Part shown: one piece after another, positions 16,928 to 25,679 of the stretch | Layout: each line of letters starts with the position of its first letter | Position numbering within the stretch: the first letter of the stretch is position 1 | DNA from: Pseudomonas orientalis | GTDB lineage: Bacteria > Pseudomonadota > Gammaproteobacteria > Pseudomonadales > Pseudomonadaceae | Direction of reading: 5' to 3' | DNA length: 64,000 nucleotides | Assembly (NCBI RefSeq): GCF_001439815.1 | Contig: NZ_JYLM01000005.1 | Coordinates: 186,001 to 250,000 of the forward strand | Position numbers and translations under genes: made by a program | The notes under the pieces: model-generated | What the model saw: the letters and a program-made list of their open reading frames with translations, nothing else | Told to the model about the DNA's origin: nothing | The model's database searches: none

Positions 16928-17860
16928 TCAACCACGGGGCAGGAACACATCGGCCAGCAGTTGATTACGTGGCAGCCCCGCCAGGAACAAGCGTTTGGAA
17001 AAGGCCTCGACGCTGTCAGGATGCCCGCAGACCAAGGCCAGCGTTTGCCGCGAAACAAGCCGCAGTTGCGCCAATGCCTGGTCCAACCGCGCCCCCGTCC
17101 ACAACTCCACGGTCAGGCTCGAATGGCTGGCGGCCAGGGCCGCCAAGGGCCCGGCCAGGTAATGCCCCTCGGCATCATGCGCCAGGTGAATCACGCGGAT
17201 GGCGCCTTGATGATCCTGGCGCAGTGCCTCACGCAACACCCCCCACAACGGACCCAGCCCGGTACCGGAGGCCAGCAGCCACAGCGGCCGCGTATGCCAG
17301 TCCGGATCGTAATGCAGCGCCCCGCCGCGCAATTCGCCCAGGCGCAGACGATCACCGATGTTCAGCTGTCGCGCCGCATTGCTGAATTCACCAGGCAGGC
17401 GACAATCCAGATGAAACTCCAGGTACGGATCCTCCTGCGGCAAACTCGCCAGGGAATACGGCCGCGCCACCTGCCCCGCCCACAACACCAGGTGCTGCCC
17501 GGCCCGGTACCGCAGGCCGCGCTCGGGTTGCAGGCGCAGACGCAGCACCGATGCCGTCAGCCAATCGGCGCCCACTACCTGGGCAGCCAGACCGTCGCGC
17601 ACGGGATCAAAGGCTTCGACCCGCAGATCGCCTTCAACCTGGCACTGGCACGCCAGGCGCCAGCCGTCCTGGCGTTGCGCTGGGCTTAACGCTTCAGGTT
17701 GAAGGTCCTGAACCTCGCCCTGGCAGCGTACCAGGCACGCATGGCAACTGCCGGCGCGGCAACTGTAAGGCACGGCCACACCCGCCTGGTTCAAGGCATC
17801 CAGCAGGTTGCTGCCGGTGGCGACCGACCAGTGGCGTTCGCCGACGTGCAGTTCAGGCAT
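16928..17860 (-). CDS. 2Fe-2S ferredoxin reductase (FNR-type)
   Basis: A 310-residue electron-transfer protein. The N-terminal plant-type ferredoxin domain binds a [2Fe-2S] cluster through C34, C39, C42 and C71 (PYSCRAGSCHACL). It is followed by an FAD-binding barrel with RPYSLAS and an NAD(P)H-binding domain with GTGLGPLWG and a CGHPDSVEAF end. The architecture is that of CDP-6-deoxyglucoseen reductase-like and phenol-hydroxylase-type reductases; the partner is unknown. It is divergent from fumarase with a 214 bp gap, an arrangement shared with P. aeruginosa as I recall. Confidence 0.85.
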   Translation of the reverse strand: MPELHVGERHWSVATGSNLLDALNQAGVAVPYSCRAGSCHACLVRCQGEVQDLQPEALSPAQRQDGWRLACQCQVEGDLRVEAFDPVRDGLAAQVVGADWLTASVLRLRLQPERGLRYRAGQHLVLWAGQVARPYSLASLPQEDPYLEFHLDCRLPGEFSNAARQLNIGDRLRLGELRGGALHYDPDWHTRPLWLLASGTGLGPLWGVLREALRQDHQGAIRVIHLAHDAEGHYLAGPLAALAASHSSLTVELWTGARLDQALAQLRLVSRQTLALVCGHPDSVEAFSKRLFLAGLPRNQLLADVFLPRG

Positions 17861-18074
17861 ATAAAGGCTCTATCAGAAGGGACGCGCACAGGGAATCATG
17901 CCTGCGACAGTTTGACCATAGTCGGGTGTATCGGCCACCGCCACGGGTTATACTGCCGCGCCTTTTTAGCGTCGCGCCTGCACCAATGGCGTGCCTGTGG
18001 AAGGTGGCTTCAGCCGACCGATGCAACACTGAAGTCACCTTTATTGAATGTTCCCTTATAGAGGAGCGCGACTC

Positions 18075-19598
18075 ATGACCGTGATCAAGCAAGACGACCT
18101 GATTCAGAGCGTTGCCGACGCCCTGCAATTCATTTCCTACTACCACCCGGTTGATTTCATCCAGGCAATGCACGAGGCCTATCTGCGCGAAGAATCGCCG
18201 GCCGCCCGTGACTCCATCGCCCAGATCCTGATCAACTCGCGCATGTGCGCCACCGGCCACCGCCCGATCTGCCAGGACACCGGTATCGTCACCGTGTTCG
18301 TGCGCGTGGGCATGGACGTACGTTGGGATGGCGCCACCATGGGCCTGGACGACATGATCAACGAAGGCGTGCGTCGCGCCTACAACCTGCCGGAAAACGT
18401 GCTGCGCGCCTCCATCCTTGCCGACCCGGCAGGGGCGCGTAAAAACACCAAGGACAACACTCCGGCGGTGATCCACTACTCCATCGTCCCGGGTAACACC
18501 GTGGAAGTGGACGTGGCGGCCAAGGGTGGCGGCTCCGAAAACAAGTCGAAAATGGCCATGCTCAACCCGTCCGACTCGATCGTCGACTGGGTGCTCAAGA
18601 CCGTCCCGACCATGGGCGCCGGCTGGTGCCCGCCCGGCATGCTGGGCATCGGCATCGGCGGCACCGCTGAGAAAGCCGCGGTGATGGCCAAGGAAGTGCT
18701 GATGGAATCCATCGACATCCACGAGCTGATCAAGCGCGGCCCCTCCAACCGTATCGAAGAGATGCGCCTGGAGCTGTTCGAGAAGGTCAACCAGTTGGGC
18801 ATCGGCGCCCAGGGCCTGGGTGGCCTGACCACCGTGCTCGACGTGAAGATCATGGACTACCCGACCCACGCCGCTTCCCTGCCGGTGTGCATGATCCCCA
18901 ACTGCGCCGCCACCCGTCATGCGCATTTCGTGCTCGACGGTTCGGGCCCGGCATCGCTGGAAGCGCCACCGCTGGACGCCTACCCGGAAATCGTCTGGGA
19001 AGCCGGCCCATCGGCCCGTCGCGTCAACCTCGACACCTTGACCCCGGAAGACGTGCAGAGCTGGAAGCCGGGCGAAACCGTGTTGCTCAACGGCAAGATG
19101 CTCACCGGTCGCGATGCCGCGCACAAGCGCATGGTCGAGATGCTGAACAAGGGCGAAACCCTGCCGGTAGACCTCAAGGGGCGTTTCATCTACTACGTCG
19201 GCCCGGTTGATCCGGTGCGCGAAGAAGTGGTTGGCCCGGCAGGCCCGACCACCGCGACGCGGATGGACAAGTTCACCCGTCAGATCCTCGAACAAACCGG
19301 CCTGTTGGGCATGATCGGCAAATCCGAGCGCGGCCCGACCGCCATCGAAGCGATCAAGGACCTCAAGGCCGTGTACCTGATGGCCGTAGGCGGCGCCGCT
19401 TACCTGGTGGCCCAAGCCATCAAGCAATCGCGCGTCGTCGCTTTCGCCGAACTGGGCATGGAAGCGATCTACGAGTTCGACGTGAAGGACATGCCGGTCA
19501 CCGTTGCGGTGGACAGCAACGGCGAGTCGGTACACATCACCGGTCCTGCCATCTGGCAGAAAAAGATCAGTGAGAGCCTGGCGGTGGAAGTGCAGTAA
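18075..19598 (+). CDS. fumA: Class I fumarate hydratase (4Fe-4S)
   Basis: A 507-residue oxygen-sensitive fumarase interconverting fumarate and malate in the citric acid cycle. The family is identified by MTVIKQDDLIQSVADALQFI, the Cys-containing segments CATGHRPICQDTG and MIPNCAATRH, and the C-terminal beta-type domain with GPTTATRMDKFT. Cluster-binding cysteines are present. The ATG at 18075 has GAGGAG about 9 bp upstream; an in-frame start at 18048 would add 9 residues. It is monocistronic, ending in a good terminator. Confidence 0.94.
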   Translation: MTVIKQDDLIQSVADALQFISYYHPVDFIQAMHEAYLREESPAARDSIAQILINSRMCATGHRPICQDTGIVTVFVRVGMDVRWDGATMGLDDMINEGVRRAYNLPENVLRASILADPAGARKNTKDNTPAVIHYSIVPGNTVEVDVAAKGGGSENKSKMAMLNPSDSIVDWVLKTVPTMGAGWCPPGMLGIGIGGTAEKAAVMAKEVLMESIDIHELIKRGPSNRIEEMRLELFEKVNQLGIGAQGLGGLTTVLDVKIMDYPTHAASLPVCMIPNCAATRHAHFVLDGSGPASLEAPPLDAYPEIVWEAGPSARRVNLDTLTPEDVQSWKPGETVLLNGKMLTGRDAAHKRMVEMLNKGETLPVDLKGRFIYYVGPVDPVREEVVGPAGPTTATRMDKFTRQILEQTGLLGMIGKSERGPTAIEAIKDLKAVYLMAVGGAAYLVAQAIKQSRVVAFAELGMEAIYEFDVKDMPVTVAVDSNGESVHITGPAIWQKKISESLAVEVQ

Positions 19599-19616
19599 GC
19601 ACCTCCCTCCAAGGAT

Positions 19617-19654
19617 AAAGGCGACTACGGCCCCACGGCCCAGTCGCCTTTTTT
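19617..19654 (+). terminator. Terminator of fumA
   Basis: AAAGGCGACT and AGTCGCCTTTTTT pair around a GC-rich loop 18 bp after the stop codon. A REPIN follows at 19674. Confidence 0.88.
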
Positions 19655-19673
19655 CATGATGAGTGCAGTCAAA

Positions 19674-19762
19674 TGTGGGAGGGGGCTTGCCCCCGATAGC
19701 GGTTAGTCAGTTCCAGATAGGCTGACTGGCATACCGCTATGGGAAGCAAGCCCCCTCCCACA
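19674..19762. repeat. REPIN (two facing REPs)
   Basis: TGTGGGAGGGGGCTTGCCCC at the left end and its inverted counterpart at the right end, with a spacer that is itself palindromic (GTCAG...CTGAC). Total length is about 89 bp. It lies between fumA and the sensor kinase gene. Confidence 0.9.
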
Positions 19763-19834
19763 CAAGCCCCCTCGCTGCACTACCCAATGGCTCATGGTAT
19801 GGTGCTCGCCCCTTACCGGCCTGTTCATCATCGT

Positions 19835-21601
19835 ATGATCGCGATCCCTCGCCCCCTGCGCCTGACGTTCTACTCCCTGCTGATCATCGCCGGTGCGGTA
19901 CTGGCCGCCGCCCTGGCCACGCGCCATGCCGAACGCCAGGCCCTGGTGGACGATGCCGCCCGCGCCAACCAGCAGCTCACGCTCTATGGCAACTCACTGC
20001 ACACCCTGATCGAACGCTACCGCGCCCTGCCCGCCGTGCTGGCGCTGGACTCGGAGATGATCAACGCCTTGAAAGCCCCGCTGGATGCCGCCACCCAGGA
20101 CCTGCTCAACCGCAAGCTGGAACGCATCAACAGCGCCGCGCAGTCTTCCACTCTGGAATTGATGGACCGCACCGGACTGGCCGTGGCCGCCAGCAACTGG
20201 AAGCTGCCCAGCAGTTACGTGGGGCACAACTACGCCTTCCGCCCGTATTTCAGCCAGACCTTGAGCCAGGGCACCGGGCGCTTTTATGCCGTGGGGGTGA
20301 CCACCGGCATCCCGGGCTACTTCCTCTCCAGCGCGGTGGTCGATGAACACGAGCAGTTCCTTGGCGCCATGGTGGTCAAGCTGGAGTTTCCCGAACTGGA
20401 ACGCGAATGGGCCCAGGGCAATGACTTGCTGCTGGTCAGTGATGCGCGCGGCATTGTGTTTATCGCCAACCAGCCGGGCTGGCGTTATCGCAACCTGCGG
20501 CCGTTGTCCGAGAGCGACCTGGCTGAACTCAAGGCCACCCGTCAATACGACAAGAAGCAACTGCAGCCGCTGGAAACCCGCACCTTGCAGCGCTTCGACG
20601 ACAACAGCCACTTGATGCGCGTCAACGGCCCCGACGGCAGTGCCAACTACATCTGGGAATCCTTGCCGCTCAAAGCCGAAGGCTGGACCCTGCACCTGCT
20701 GCGCAAACCCCAGTTCCCTTTTGAAGACCAGCGCAACGCCGGCCTCGCCGCCGCGGGTTCCTGGCTGGCCCTGGTGTTCCTCGTGCTGTTCCTGAGCCAA
20801 CGTTGGCGTCTGGCGCGTCTGCGTCAACGCAGCCGCGAAGAGCTCGAACAATTGGTGGAAGAACGCACCCAGGCCCTGCGCACCGCCCAGGACGGCCTGG
20901 TGCAATCGGCCAAGCTGGCGGCACTGGGGCAGATGTCCGCCGCCCTCGCCCACGAAATCAACCAGCCGCTGACCGCGCAACGCATGCAACTGGCAACGCT
21001 GCGGCTGTTGCTCGACCACGGCCGCGTCGACGATGCCTACAAGGCGCTCACCCCGCTGGATGACATGCTCACGCGCATGGCCGCGCTGACCGGCCATCTC
21101 AAGACCTTCGCCCGAAAAAGCCCCAGCGGCCTGCGCGAACGCCTGGACCTGGCCACCGTGGTCGACCAGTCCCTGCACTTGCTCGACGCGCGCCTGCGCG
21201 ATGAACACATCGGTGTAGCGCTGGACCTGACTCGCCCCGCCTGGGTACGCGGCGACGCGATTCGCCTCGAACAAGTGCTGATCAACCTGCTGCGCAACGC
21301 CCTGGATGCCATGGCCGACAAACCGCGCAAACGCCTGGAAATCCGTTTGCACGCCGACCAGCAGCTCTGGCAGTTAAGCGTCAGCGACAGCGGTGGCGGG
21401 ATTGCCGAAGAACATTTGAACAACGTATTCGACCCCTTCTTCACCACCAAGCCTGTGGGCGACGGGCTCGGCTTGGGGCTGGCGGTGTCCTACGCTATCG
21501 TGCACGAACTGGGCGGACGCCTGATCGCCGGCAACCGGGGCGACGGCGCAGTGTTTACCTTGACCTTACCCGTCGCGCTGGAGACGCCCGACCTATGTTG
21601 A
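19835..21601 (+). CDS. DctB/MifS-type sensor histidine kinase
   Basis: A 588-residue membrane kinase. Two transmembrane helices (about residues 7-25 and 300-320) bracket a periplasmic tandem-PAS sensor resembling that of DctB. A coiled-coil leads to an H-box with H373 in ALAHEINQPL, an N-box LINLLRNALDAM and the G-box GLGLGLAVSY. It should sense a C4 or C5 dicarboxylate and phosphorylate the downstream activator, which overlaps it by 7 bp. The permease next door suggests alpha-ketoglutarate, as for MifS in P. aeruginosa; this is inference. The ATG at 19835 gives the usual N-terminus but has no strong ribosome site; a start at 19799 is possible. Confidence 0.88.
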   Translation: MIAIPRPLRLTFYSLLIIAGAVLAAALATRHAERQALVDDAARANQQLTLYGNSLHTLIERYRALPAVLALDSEMINALKAPLDAATQDLLNRKLERINSAAQSSTLELMDRTGLAVAASNWKLPSSYVGHNYAFRPYFSQTLSQGTGRFYAVGVTTGIPGYFLSSAVVDEHEQFLGAMVVKLEFPELEREWAQGNDLLLVSDARGIVFIANQPGWRYRNLRPLSESDLAELKATRQYDKKQLQPLETRTLQRFDDNSHLMRVNGPDGSANYIWESLPLKAEGWTLHLLRKPQFPFEDQRNAGLAAAGSWLALVFLVLFLSQRWRLARLRQRSREELEQLVEERTQALRTAQDGLVQSAKLAALGQMSAALAHEINQPLTAQRMQLATLRLLLDHGRVDDAYKALTPLDDMLTRMAALTGHLKTFARKSPSGLRERLDLATVVDQSLHLLDARLRDEHIGVALDLTRPAWVRGDAIRLEQVLINLLRNALDAMADKPRKRLEIRLHADQQLWQLSVSDSGGGIAEEHLNNVFDPFFTTKPVGDGLGLGLAVSYAIVHELGGRLIAGNRGDGAVFTLTLPVALETPDLC

Positions 21602-22920
21602 ATGCGGTGATTGTGGTTGATGACGAAGCCAGCATTCGCACGGCCGTCGAACAATGGTTGAGCCTGTCGGGGTTTGCGGTGCAGTTGTTCAGCCGTGCCG
21701 AGGAATGCCTGGCGCAGTTGCCCAGGGACTTCCCCGGCGTGATCCTGAGTGACGTGCGCATGCCCGGCCTCAGCGGCCTGGAGTTGCTGGCCGAAGTGCA
21801 ACGTCGCGATGCCGACTTGCCGGTCATCCTGCTCACCGGCCATGGCGATGTGCCGATGGCGGTGGACGCCATGCGCGACGGCGCCTACGACTTCCTGGAA
21901 AAACCCTTCAGCCCGGATGCCCTGCTCAACAGCCTGCGCCGAGCGCTGGATAAACGTGGTCTGGTCCTGGAAAACCGCCGCCTGCACCAGCAGGCCGATC
22001 ATCGCGCACAACTGGAATCCAGTCTGCTGGGGGTGTCCCGCAGTTTGCAGAACCTGCGACGCCAAGTGCTGGACCTGGCCACGCTGCCGGTCAATGTGCT
22101 GATCCGTGGCGAGACCGGCAGCGGCAAGGAACTGGTCGCCCGCTGCCTGCATGATTTCGGCCCACGGGCGAAGAAGCCGTTTGTGGCGCTCAATTGCGCG
22201 GCCATTCCCGAGCAGTTGTTCGAGGCCGAGTTGTTCGGCCATGAAAGCGGCGCGTTCACCGGCGCTCAGGGCAAGCGTATCGGCAAGCTGGAATATGCCC
22301 ACGGCGGCACGCTGTTCCTCGATGAAATCGAAAGCATGCCCCTGGCCCAGCAGGTGAAATTGTTGCGGGTGCTGCAGGAGCAGAAGCTGGAGCGGCTGGG
22401 CTCCAATCAAAGTATCCAGGTGGATTTGCGCATCATTGCCGCCACCAAGCCGGACCTGCTGGAAGAAGCCCGCGCCGGGCGTTTTCGCGAAGACCTGGCG
22501 TATCGCCTGAACGTCGCCCAACTGCGCCTGCCACCGTTGCGCGAGCGGCGCGAAGATATTCCGCTGCTGTATGAGCATTTTGCGCAAAGCGCCGGCGAGC
22601 GTTTGGGCCGCCGTGTCGAGCCCTTGAGCGGGCCGCAATTGGGGCGCCTGCTCAGTCATGACTGGCCGGGCAACGTGCGCGAGCTGGCCAACGTCGCCGA
22701 GCGCCAGGTACTGGGACTTGGCGAGCCGGAACCCGAGGGTGTCGAAGCCGGGCAATCGTTGGCGGCGCAACAGGAAGCCTTCGAGGCACATTGCCTGAAA
22801 GCCGCGCTGACGCGGCATAAAGGCGACATCAAGGCGGTGCTGGCTGAGCTGCAACTGCCGCGTCGGACACTCAATGAGAAGATGCAGCGGCATGGGTTGG
22901 TAAGGGAGATGTTTCTCTAG
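21595..22920 (+). CDS. Sigma-54-dependent response regulator (DctD/MifR type)
   Basis: A 441-residue NtrC-class activator. It has a receiver domain with phospho-acceptor D53 and K103, an AAA+ domain with Walker A GETGSGKE (172-179), and the sigma-54 contact loop GAFTGA (219-224). A Fis-type helix-turn-helix lies at the end (KGDIKAVLAELQLPRRTLN). Phosphorylated, it should open complexes at sigma-54 promoters. One such promoter is visible upstream of the permease gene 195 bp further on. It overlaps the kinase gene by 7 bp, so the two are co-translated. Confidence 0.92.
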   Translation: MLNAVIVVDDEASIRTAVEQWLSLSGFAVQLFSRAEECLAQLPRDFPGVILSDVRMPGLSGLELLAEVQRRDADLPVILLTGHGDVPMAVDAMRDGAYDFLEKPFSPDALLNSLRRALDKRGLVLENRRLHQQADHRAQLESSLLGVSRSLQNLRRQVLDLATLPVNVLIRGETGSGKELVARCLHDFGPRAKKPFVALNCAAIPEQLFEAELFGHESGAFTGAQGKRIGKLEYAHGGTLFLDEIESMPLAQQVKLLRVLQEQKLERLGSNQSIQVDLRIIAATKPDLLEEARAGRFREDLAYRLNVAQLRLPPLRERREDIPLLYEHFAQSAGERLGRRVEPLSGPQLGRLLSHDWPGNVRELANVAERQVLGLGEPEPEGVEAGQSLAAQQEAFEAHCLKAALTRHKGDIKAVLAELQLPRRTLNEKMQRHGLVREMFL

Positions 22921-22934
22921 CGGTCTTCCGGTCG

Positions 22935-23010
22935 CCATCGGGGGCAAGCCCCCCTCCCACATTTTGATTTGTGAACATATTCAAGTGTGGGAGGGGGCTT
23001 GCCCCCGATG
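22935..23010. repeat. Two REPs in divergent order
   Basis: The left unit (22935-22961) is the reverse-complement form and the right unit (22986-23010) the forward form. The pair therefore points outward, unlike the facing REPINs elsewhere. It lies between the activator gene and the predicted upstream activating sites of the permease. Confidence 0.8.
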
Positions 23011-23025
23011 AGGTCAGCAGCCATA

Positions 23026-23071
23026 AGCGGATTTCCGCTCATCACTTGAAAATCATCAGCAACTTTCCGCT
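23026..23071. promoter_or_regulatory. Candidate upstream activating sites for the sigma-54 activator
   Basis: A perfect palindrome AGCGGATTTCCGCT (23026-23039) and a degenerate copy AGCAACTTTCCGCT (23058-23071) start 32 bp apart, about three helical turns. They lie 44-89 bp upstream of the -24 element. This spacing and symmetry is what NtrC-class activators use. The assignment to the neighbouring activator is inference. Confidence 0.5.
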
Positions 23072-23113
23072 CAAAAAAAACCTGAAACCCTTCTATCCCG
23101 GGCCTTCATCCAC

Positions 23114-23130
23114 CTGGCACAGCTTCTGCT
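23114..23130 (+). promoter_or_regulatory. Sigma-54 promoter of the dicarboxylate permease
   Basis: CTGGCAC-AGCTT-CTGCT matches the -24/-12 consensus TGGCAC-N5-TTGCW with a single mismatch and the correct spacing. It ends 63 bp upstream of the chosen ATG. Confidence 0.75.
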
Positions 23131-23193
23131 ACAGCCCACGCCAGGCAGTGCTCAAGCACGCTCCATAAAAACAACTAGATGAAGGATCCTTCA

Positions 23194-24513
23194 ATGGATA
23201 ACTCCAATACCTTGCCTCTGGGGTCGGCGGCTGCGCCGGCGAAAGAACGCACGACCTCCAGCCGGATCAAATCGATCTTCAGCGGCTCCGTCGGCAACAT
23301 GGTCGAGTGGTATGACTGGTACGTCTATGCCGCCTTCTCGCTGTACTTCGCCAAGACCTTCTTCCCCAAAGGCGACACCACCGCCCAATTGCTCAACACC
23401 GCCGCGATCTTCGCCGTGGGCTTTCTGATGCGTCCTATCGGCGGTTGGCTGATGGGCCTGTACGCCGACAAAGTCGGGCGTAAAAAAGCCTTGATGGCCT
23501 CGGTCTACCTGATGTGCTTCGGCTCACTACTGATTGCCCTGAGCCCAAGTTATGAGCTCATCGGTATCGGTGCGCCCATCCTGCTGGTATTTGCGCGCTT
23601 GCTGCAGGGGCTGTCGGTGGGTGGGGAATACGGCACCTCCGCCACGTACCTCAGCGAGATGGCAACCAAGGAACGTCGTGGTTTCTATTCCAGCTTCCAG
23701 TACGTCACCCTGATCTCCGGCCAGCTCATCGCGCTGGGCGTGCTGATCGTGCTGCAGCAAACCCTGACCACCGAACAGCTGTATGCCTGGGGCTGGCGTA
23801 TCCCGTTCGCTATCGGCGCCCTGTGTGCAGTGGTTGCGCTGTACCTGCGCCGCGGCATGGAAGAGACCGAGTCGTTTACCAAAAAGGAAAAAGCCAAGGA
23901 AAGCGCGATGCGCACCTTGATGCGCCACCCCAAGGAGCTGCTCACCGTGGTCGGCCTGACCATGGGCGGCACCCTGGCGTTCTACACCTACACCACCTAC
24001 ATGCAGAAATACCTGGTGAACACCGTCGGCATGAGCATCTCCGACTCGACCACCATCTCGGCGGCGACGCTGTTTCTGTTCATGTGCCTGCAACCCCTGG
24101 TGGGCGGGCTGTCGGACAAGATTGGCCGGCGCCCGATCCTGATCGCCTTCGGCGTCCTCGGCACCCTGTTTACCGTACCCATCCTCACCACCCTGCACAC
24201 CATCCAGACCTGGTGGGGCGCGTTCTTCCTGATCATGGCGGCGCTGATCATCGTCAGCGGCTATACCTCGATCAATGCGGTGGTCAAGGCCGAGCTGTTC
24301 CCGACCGAAATCCGCGCCCTGGGCGTTGGCCTGCCGTATGCCCTGACCGTGTCGATCTTCGGCGGTACCGCTGAATACATCGCCCTGTGGTTCAAGAGCA
24401 TCGGCATGGAGACCGGTTACTACTGGTATGTGACGGCGTGTATCGCGGTGTCGTTGCTGGTGTATGTGACCATGAAGGACACCCGCAAGCATTCTCGAAT
24501 CACCACCGACTAA
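23194..24513 (+). CDS. kgtP: MHS-family dicarboxylate permease, probably alpha-ketoglutarate permease
   Basis: A 439-residue, 12-helix major facilitator of the metabolite:H+ symporter family. Key signatures are NMVEWYDWYVYAAFSLYF in helix 1, GLYADKVGRKKAL in loop 2-3 and GLSDKIGRRPIL in loop 8-9. KgtP transports alpha-ketoglutarate with protons. The DctB/MifS-type kinase and sigma-54 activator upstream support a C5/C4-dicarboxylate substrate. AAGGA about 7 bp upstream favours the ATG at 23194 over that at 23179. A sigma-54 promoter precedes it, and a REPIN follows directly. Confidence 0.85.
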   Translation: MDNSNTLPLGSAAAPAKERTTSSRIKSIFSGSVGNMVEWYDWYVYAAFSLYFAKTFFPKGDTTAQLLNTAAIFAVGFLMRPIGGWLMGLYADKVGRKKALMASVYLMCFGSLLIALSPSYELIGIGAPILLVFARLLQGLSVGGEYGTSATYLSEMATKERRGFYSSFQYVTLISGQLIALGVLIVLQQTLTTEQLYAWGWRIPFAIGALCAVVALYLRRGMEETESFTKKEKAKESAMRTLMRHPKELLTVVGLTMGGTLAFYTYTTYMQKYLVNTVGMSISDSTTISAATLFLFMCLQPLVGGLSDKIGRRPILIAFGVLGTLFTVPILTTLHTIQTWWGAFFLIMAALIIVSGYTSINAVVKAELFPTEIRALGVGLPYALTVSIFGGTAEYIALWFKSIGMETGYYWYVTACIAVSLLVYVTMKDTRKHSRITTD

Positions 24514-24533
24514 TTGGATGATGAAATAAAACC

Positions 24534-24622
24534 TGTGGGAGGGGGCTTGCTCCCGATAGCGGTGGGTCAGTCAATATATTACTGACTGACACCCTGCTAT
24601 CGGGGGCAAGCCCCCTCCCACA
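24534..24622. repeat. REPIN (two facing REPs)
   Basis: Facing GGGGGCTTGC...GCAAGCCCCC units with the palindromic spacer GGGTCAGTCA...TGACTGACACC. The left unit carries a C-to-T change (GCTTGCTCCCGAT). It lies between the permease and the flavin reductase-like gene. Confidence 0.9.
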
Positions 24623-24665
24623 TTGGGTATGATGTTTGCCCCGAAACCGAGAGCAGGACCGGCCC

Positions 24666-25298
24666 ATGTCCGACGATATCCACTTCTACGAACCCGCCAA
24701 CGGCCACGGCCTGCCACACGACCCGTTCAATGCCATCGTCGGCCCGCGCCCGATTGGCTGGATCTCGTCACACGACCGCGAAGGTCGCCTGAACCTGGCG
24801 CCCTACAGCTTCTTCAACGCGTTCAACTACATTCCGCCGATCATTGGGTTTTCCAGCGTCGGGCGCAAAGACAGCTTGAACAATATCGAGCAGACCGGCG
24901 AATTCGTGTGGAACCTGGCAACTCGCCCGCTGGCCGAGCAGATGAACCAGAGTTGCGCGGCCGTTTCGCCTGATGTGAATGAATTCGAGTTGGCCGGGCT
25001 GACGCCGGTGGCGTCGAAAATCGTCGGCGTCCCGCGAGTGGGCGAGAGCCCGGTGTCGTTCGAATGCAAGGTGACGCAGATCATTCAGCTGCAACGCGCC
25101 GACAAGGAGCTGGTGCCGAGCTGGCTGGTGCTGGGCGAAGTGGTCGCGGTGCATATTGCCAAGTGGTTGCTCAAGGATGGCATCTACGACACGGCCGCCG
25201 CCGAGCCGATTCTGCGCGGTGGCGGCCCGGCGGACTACTTCCAGTTAGGCCCTGAAGCGCTATTCAAGATGTACCGACCAGGCGCCACAAAACCCTGA
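24666..25298 (+). CDS. Flavin reductase-like FMN-binding protein
   Basis: A 210-residue split-barrel protein of the flavin-reductase-like family. The N-terminal signature FNAIVGPRPIGWISSHDREG is followed by LAPYSFFNAFNYIPPIIGFS and ETGEFVWN-like strands, which form the FMN pocket. Such proteins reduce flavin with NAD(P)H for a partner oxygenase or act on their own. There is no oxygenase alongside, so its job is open. AGGA lies about 8 bp before the ATG at 24666. It stands alone between two REPINs. Confidence 0.85.
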   Translation: MSDDIHFYEPANGHGLPHDPFNAIVGPRPIGWISSHDREGRLNLAPYSFFNAFNYIPPIIGFSSVGRKDSLNNIEQTGEFVWNLATRPLAEQMNQSCAAVSPDVNEFELAGLTPVASKIVGVPRVGESPVSFECKVTQIIQLQRADKELVPSWLVLGEVVAVHIAKWLLKDGIYDTAAAEPILRGGGPADYFQLGPEALFKMYRPGATKP

Positions 25299-25314
25299 CT
25301 GAAATGCAATCAAA

Positions 25315-25403
25315 TGTGGGAGGGGGCTTGCCCCCGATGACTCTGTATCAGTTGCAAATTTGCTGGCTGACAAACCGCTATCGGGGGCAAGCCCCCTCCC
25401 ACA
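25315..25403. repeat. REPIN (two facing REPs)
   Basis: Facing REP units around a palindromic spacer, placed between two convergent genes. The right edge is only 2 bp from the stop codon of the small gene at 25405. Confidence 0.9.
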
Positions 25404-25404
25404 T

Positions 25405-25638
25405 TCAGTCCCAAATCAGCTGGCCTTCCGCGTCCACATCAATCAGATGTTCAAACCGCGCCGCCGCCGCATCATCGGCATCGGATGCGGTCTTGAAGGT
25501 CTGACCTTCCAGGATCTTATGGAACCTCGGAGCGCCCATGCCATCGAGTGCCTTCACGGCAACGGCGGCGCTGTAGCCACTCTCCCCCGGTACGACGGCG
25601 GAAACGGCTTCGTGGTGGGCAAATTGTTTACGTGCCAT
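25405..25638 (-). CDS. Small hypothetical protein (77 aa)
   Basis: The frame starts MARKQFAHHEAVSAVVPGES, with AGGA about 9 bp upstream of the ATG, and ends EHLIDVDAEGQLIWD. The product is soluble, Ala-rich and acidic toward the C terminus. I do not recognise a domain. It follows a monooxygenase-like gene on the same strand after 41 bp and may be co-transcribed with it. The ribosome site and the sensible, non-repetitive composition favour a real gene. Confidence 0.6.
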   Translation of the reverse strand: MARKQFAHHEAVSAVVPGESGYSAAVAVKALDGMGAPRFHKILEGQTFKTASDADDAAAARFEHLIDVDAEGQLIWD

Positions 25639-25679
25639 GTTGCAGGTCCTGGCCAATGGAAAGGCGGCCATTCTAAACC

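Noticed and set aside
22971..23168. 65-codon frame upstream of the permease gene
   Set aside because: It runs through a REP, the activator sites and the sigma-54 promoter, and lacks a ribosome site.
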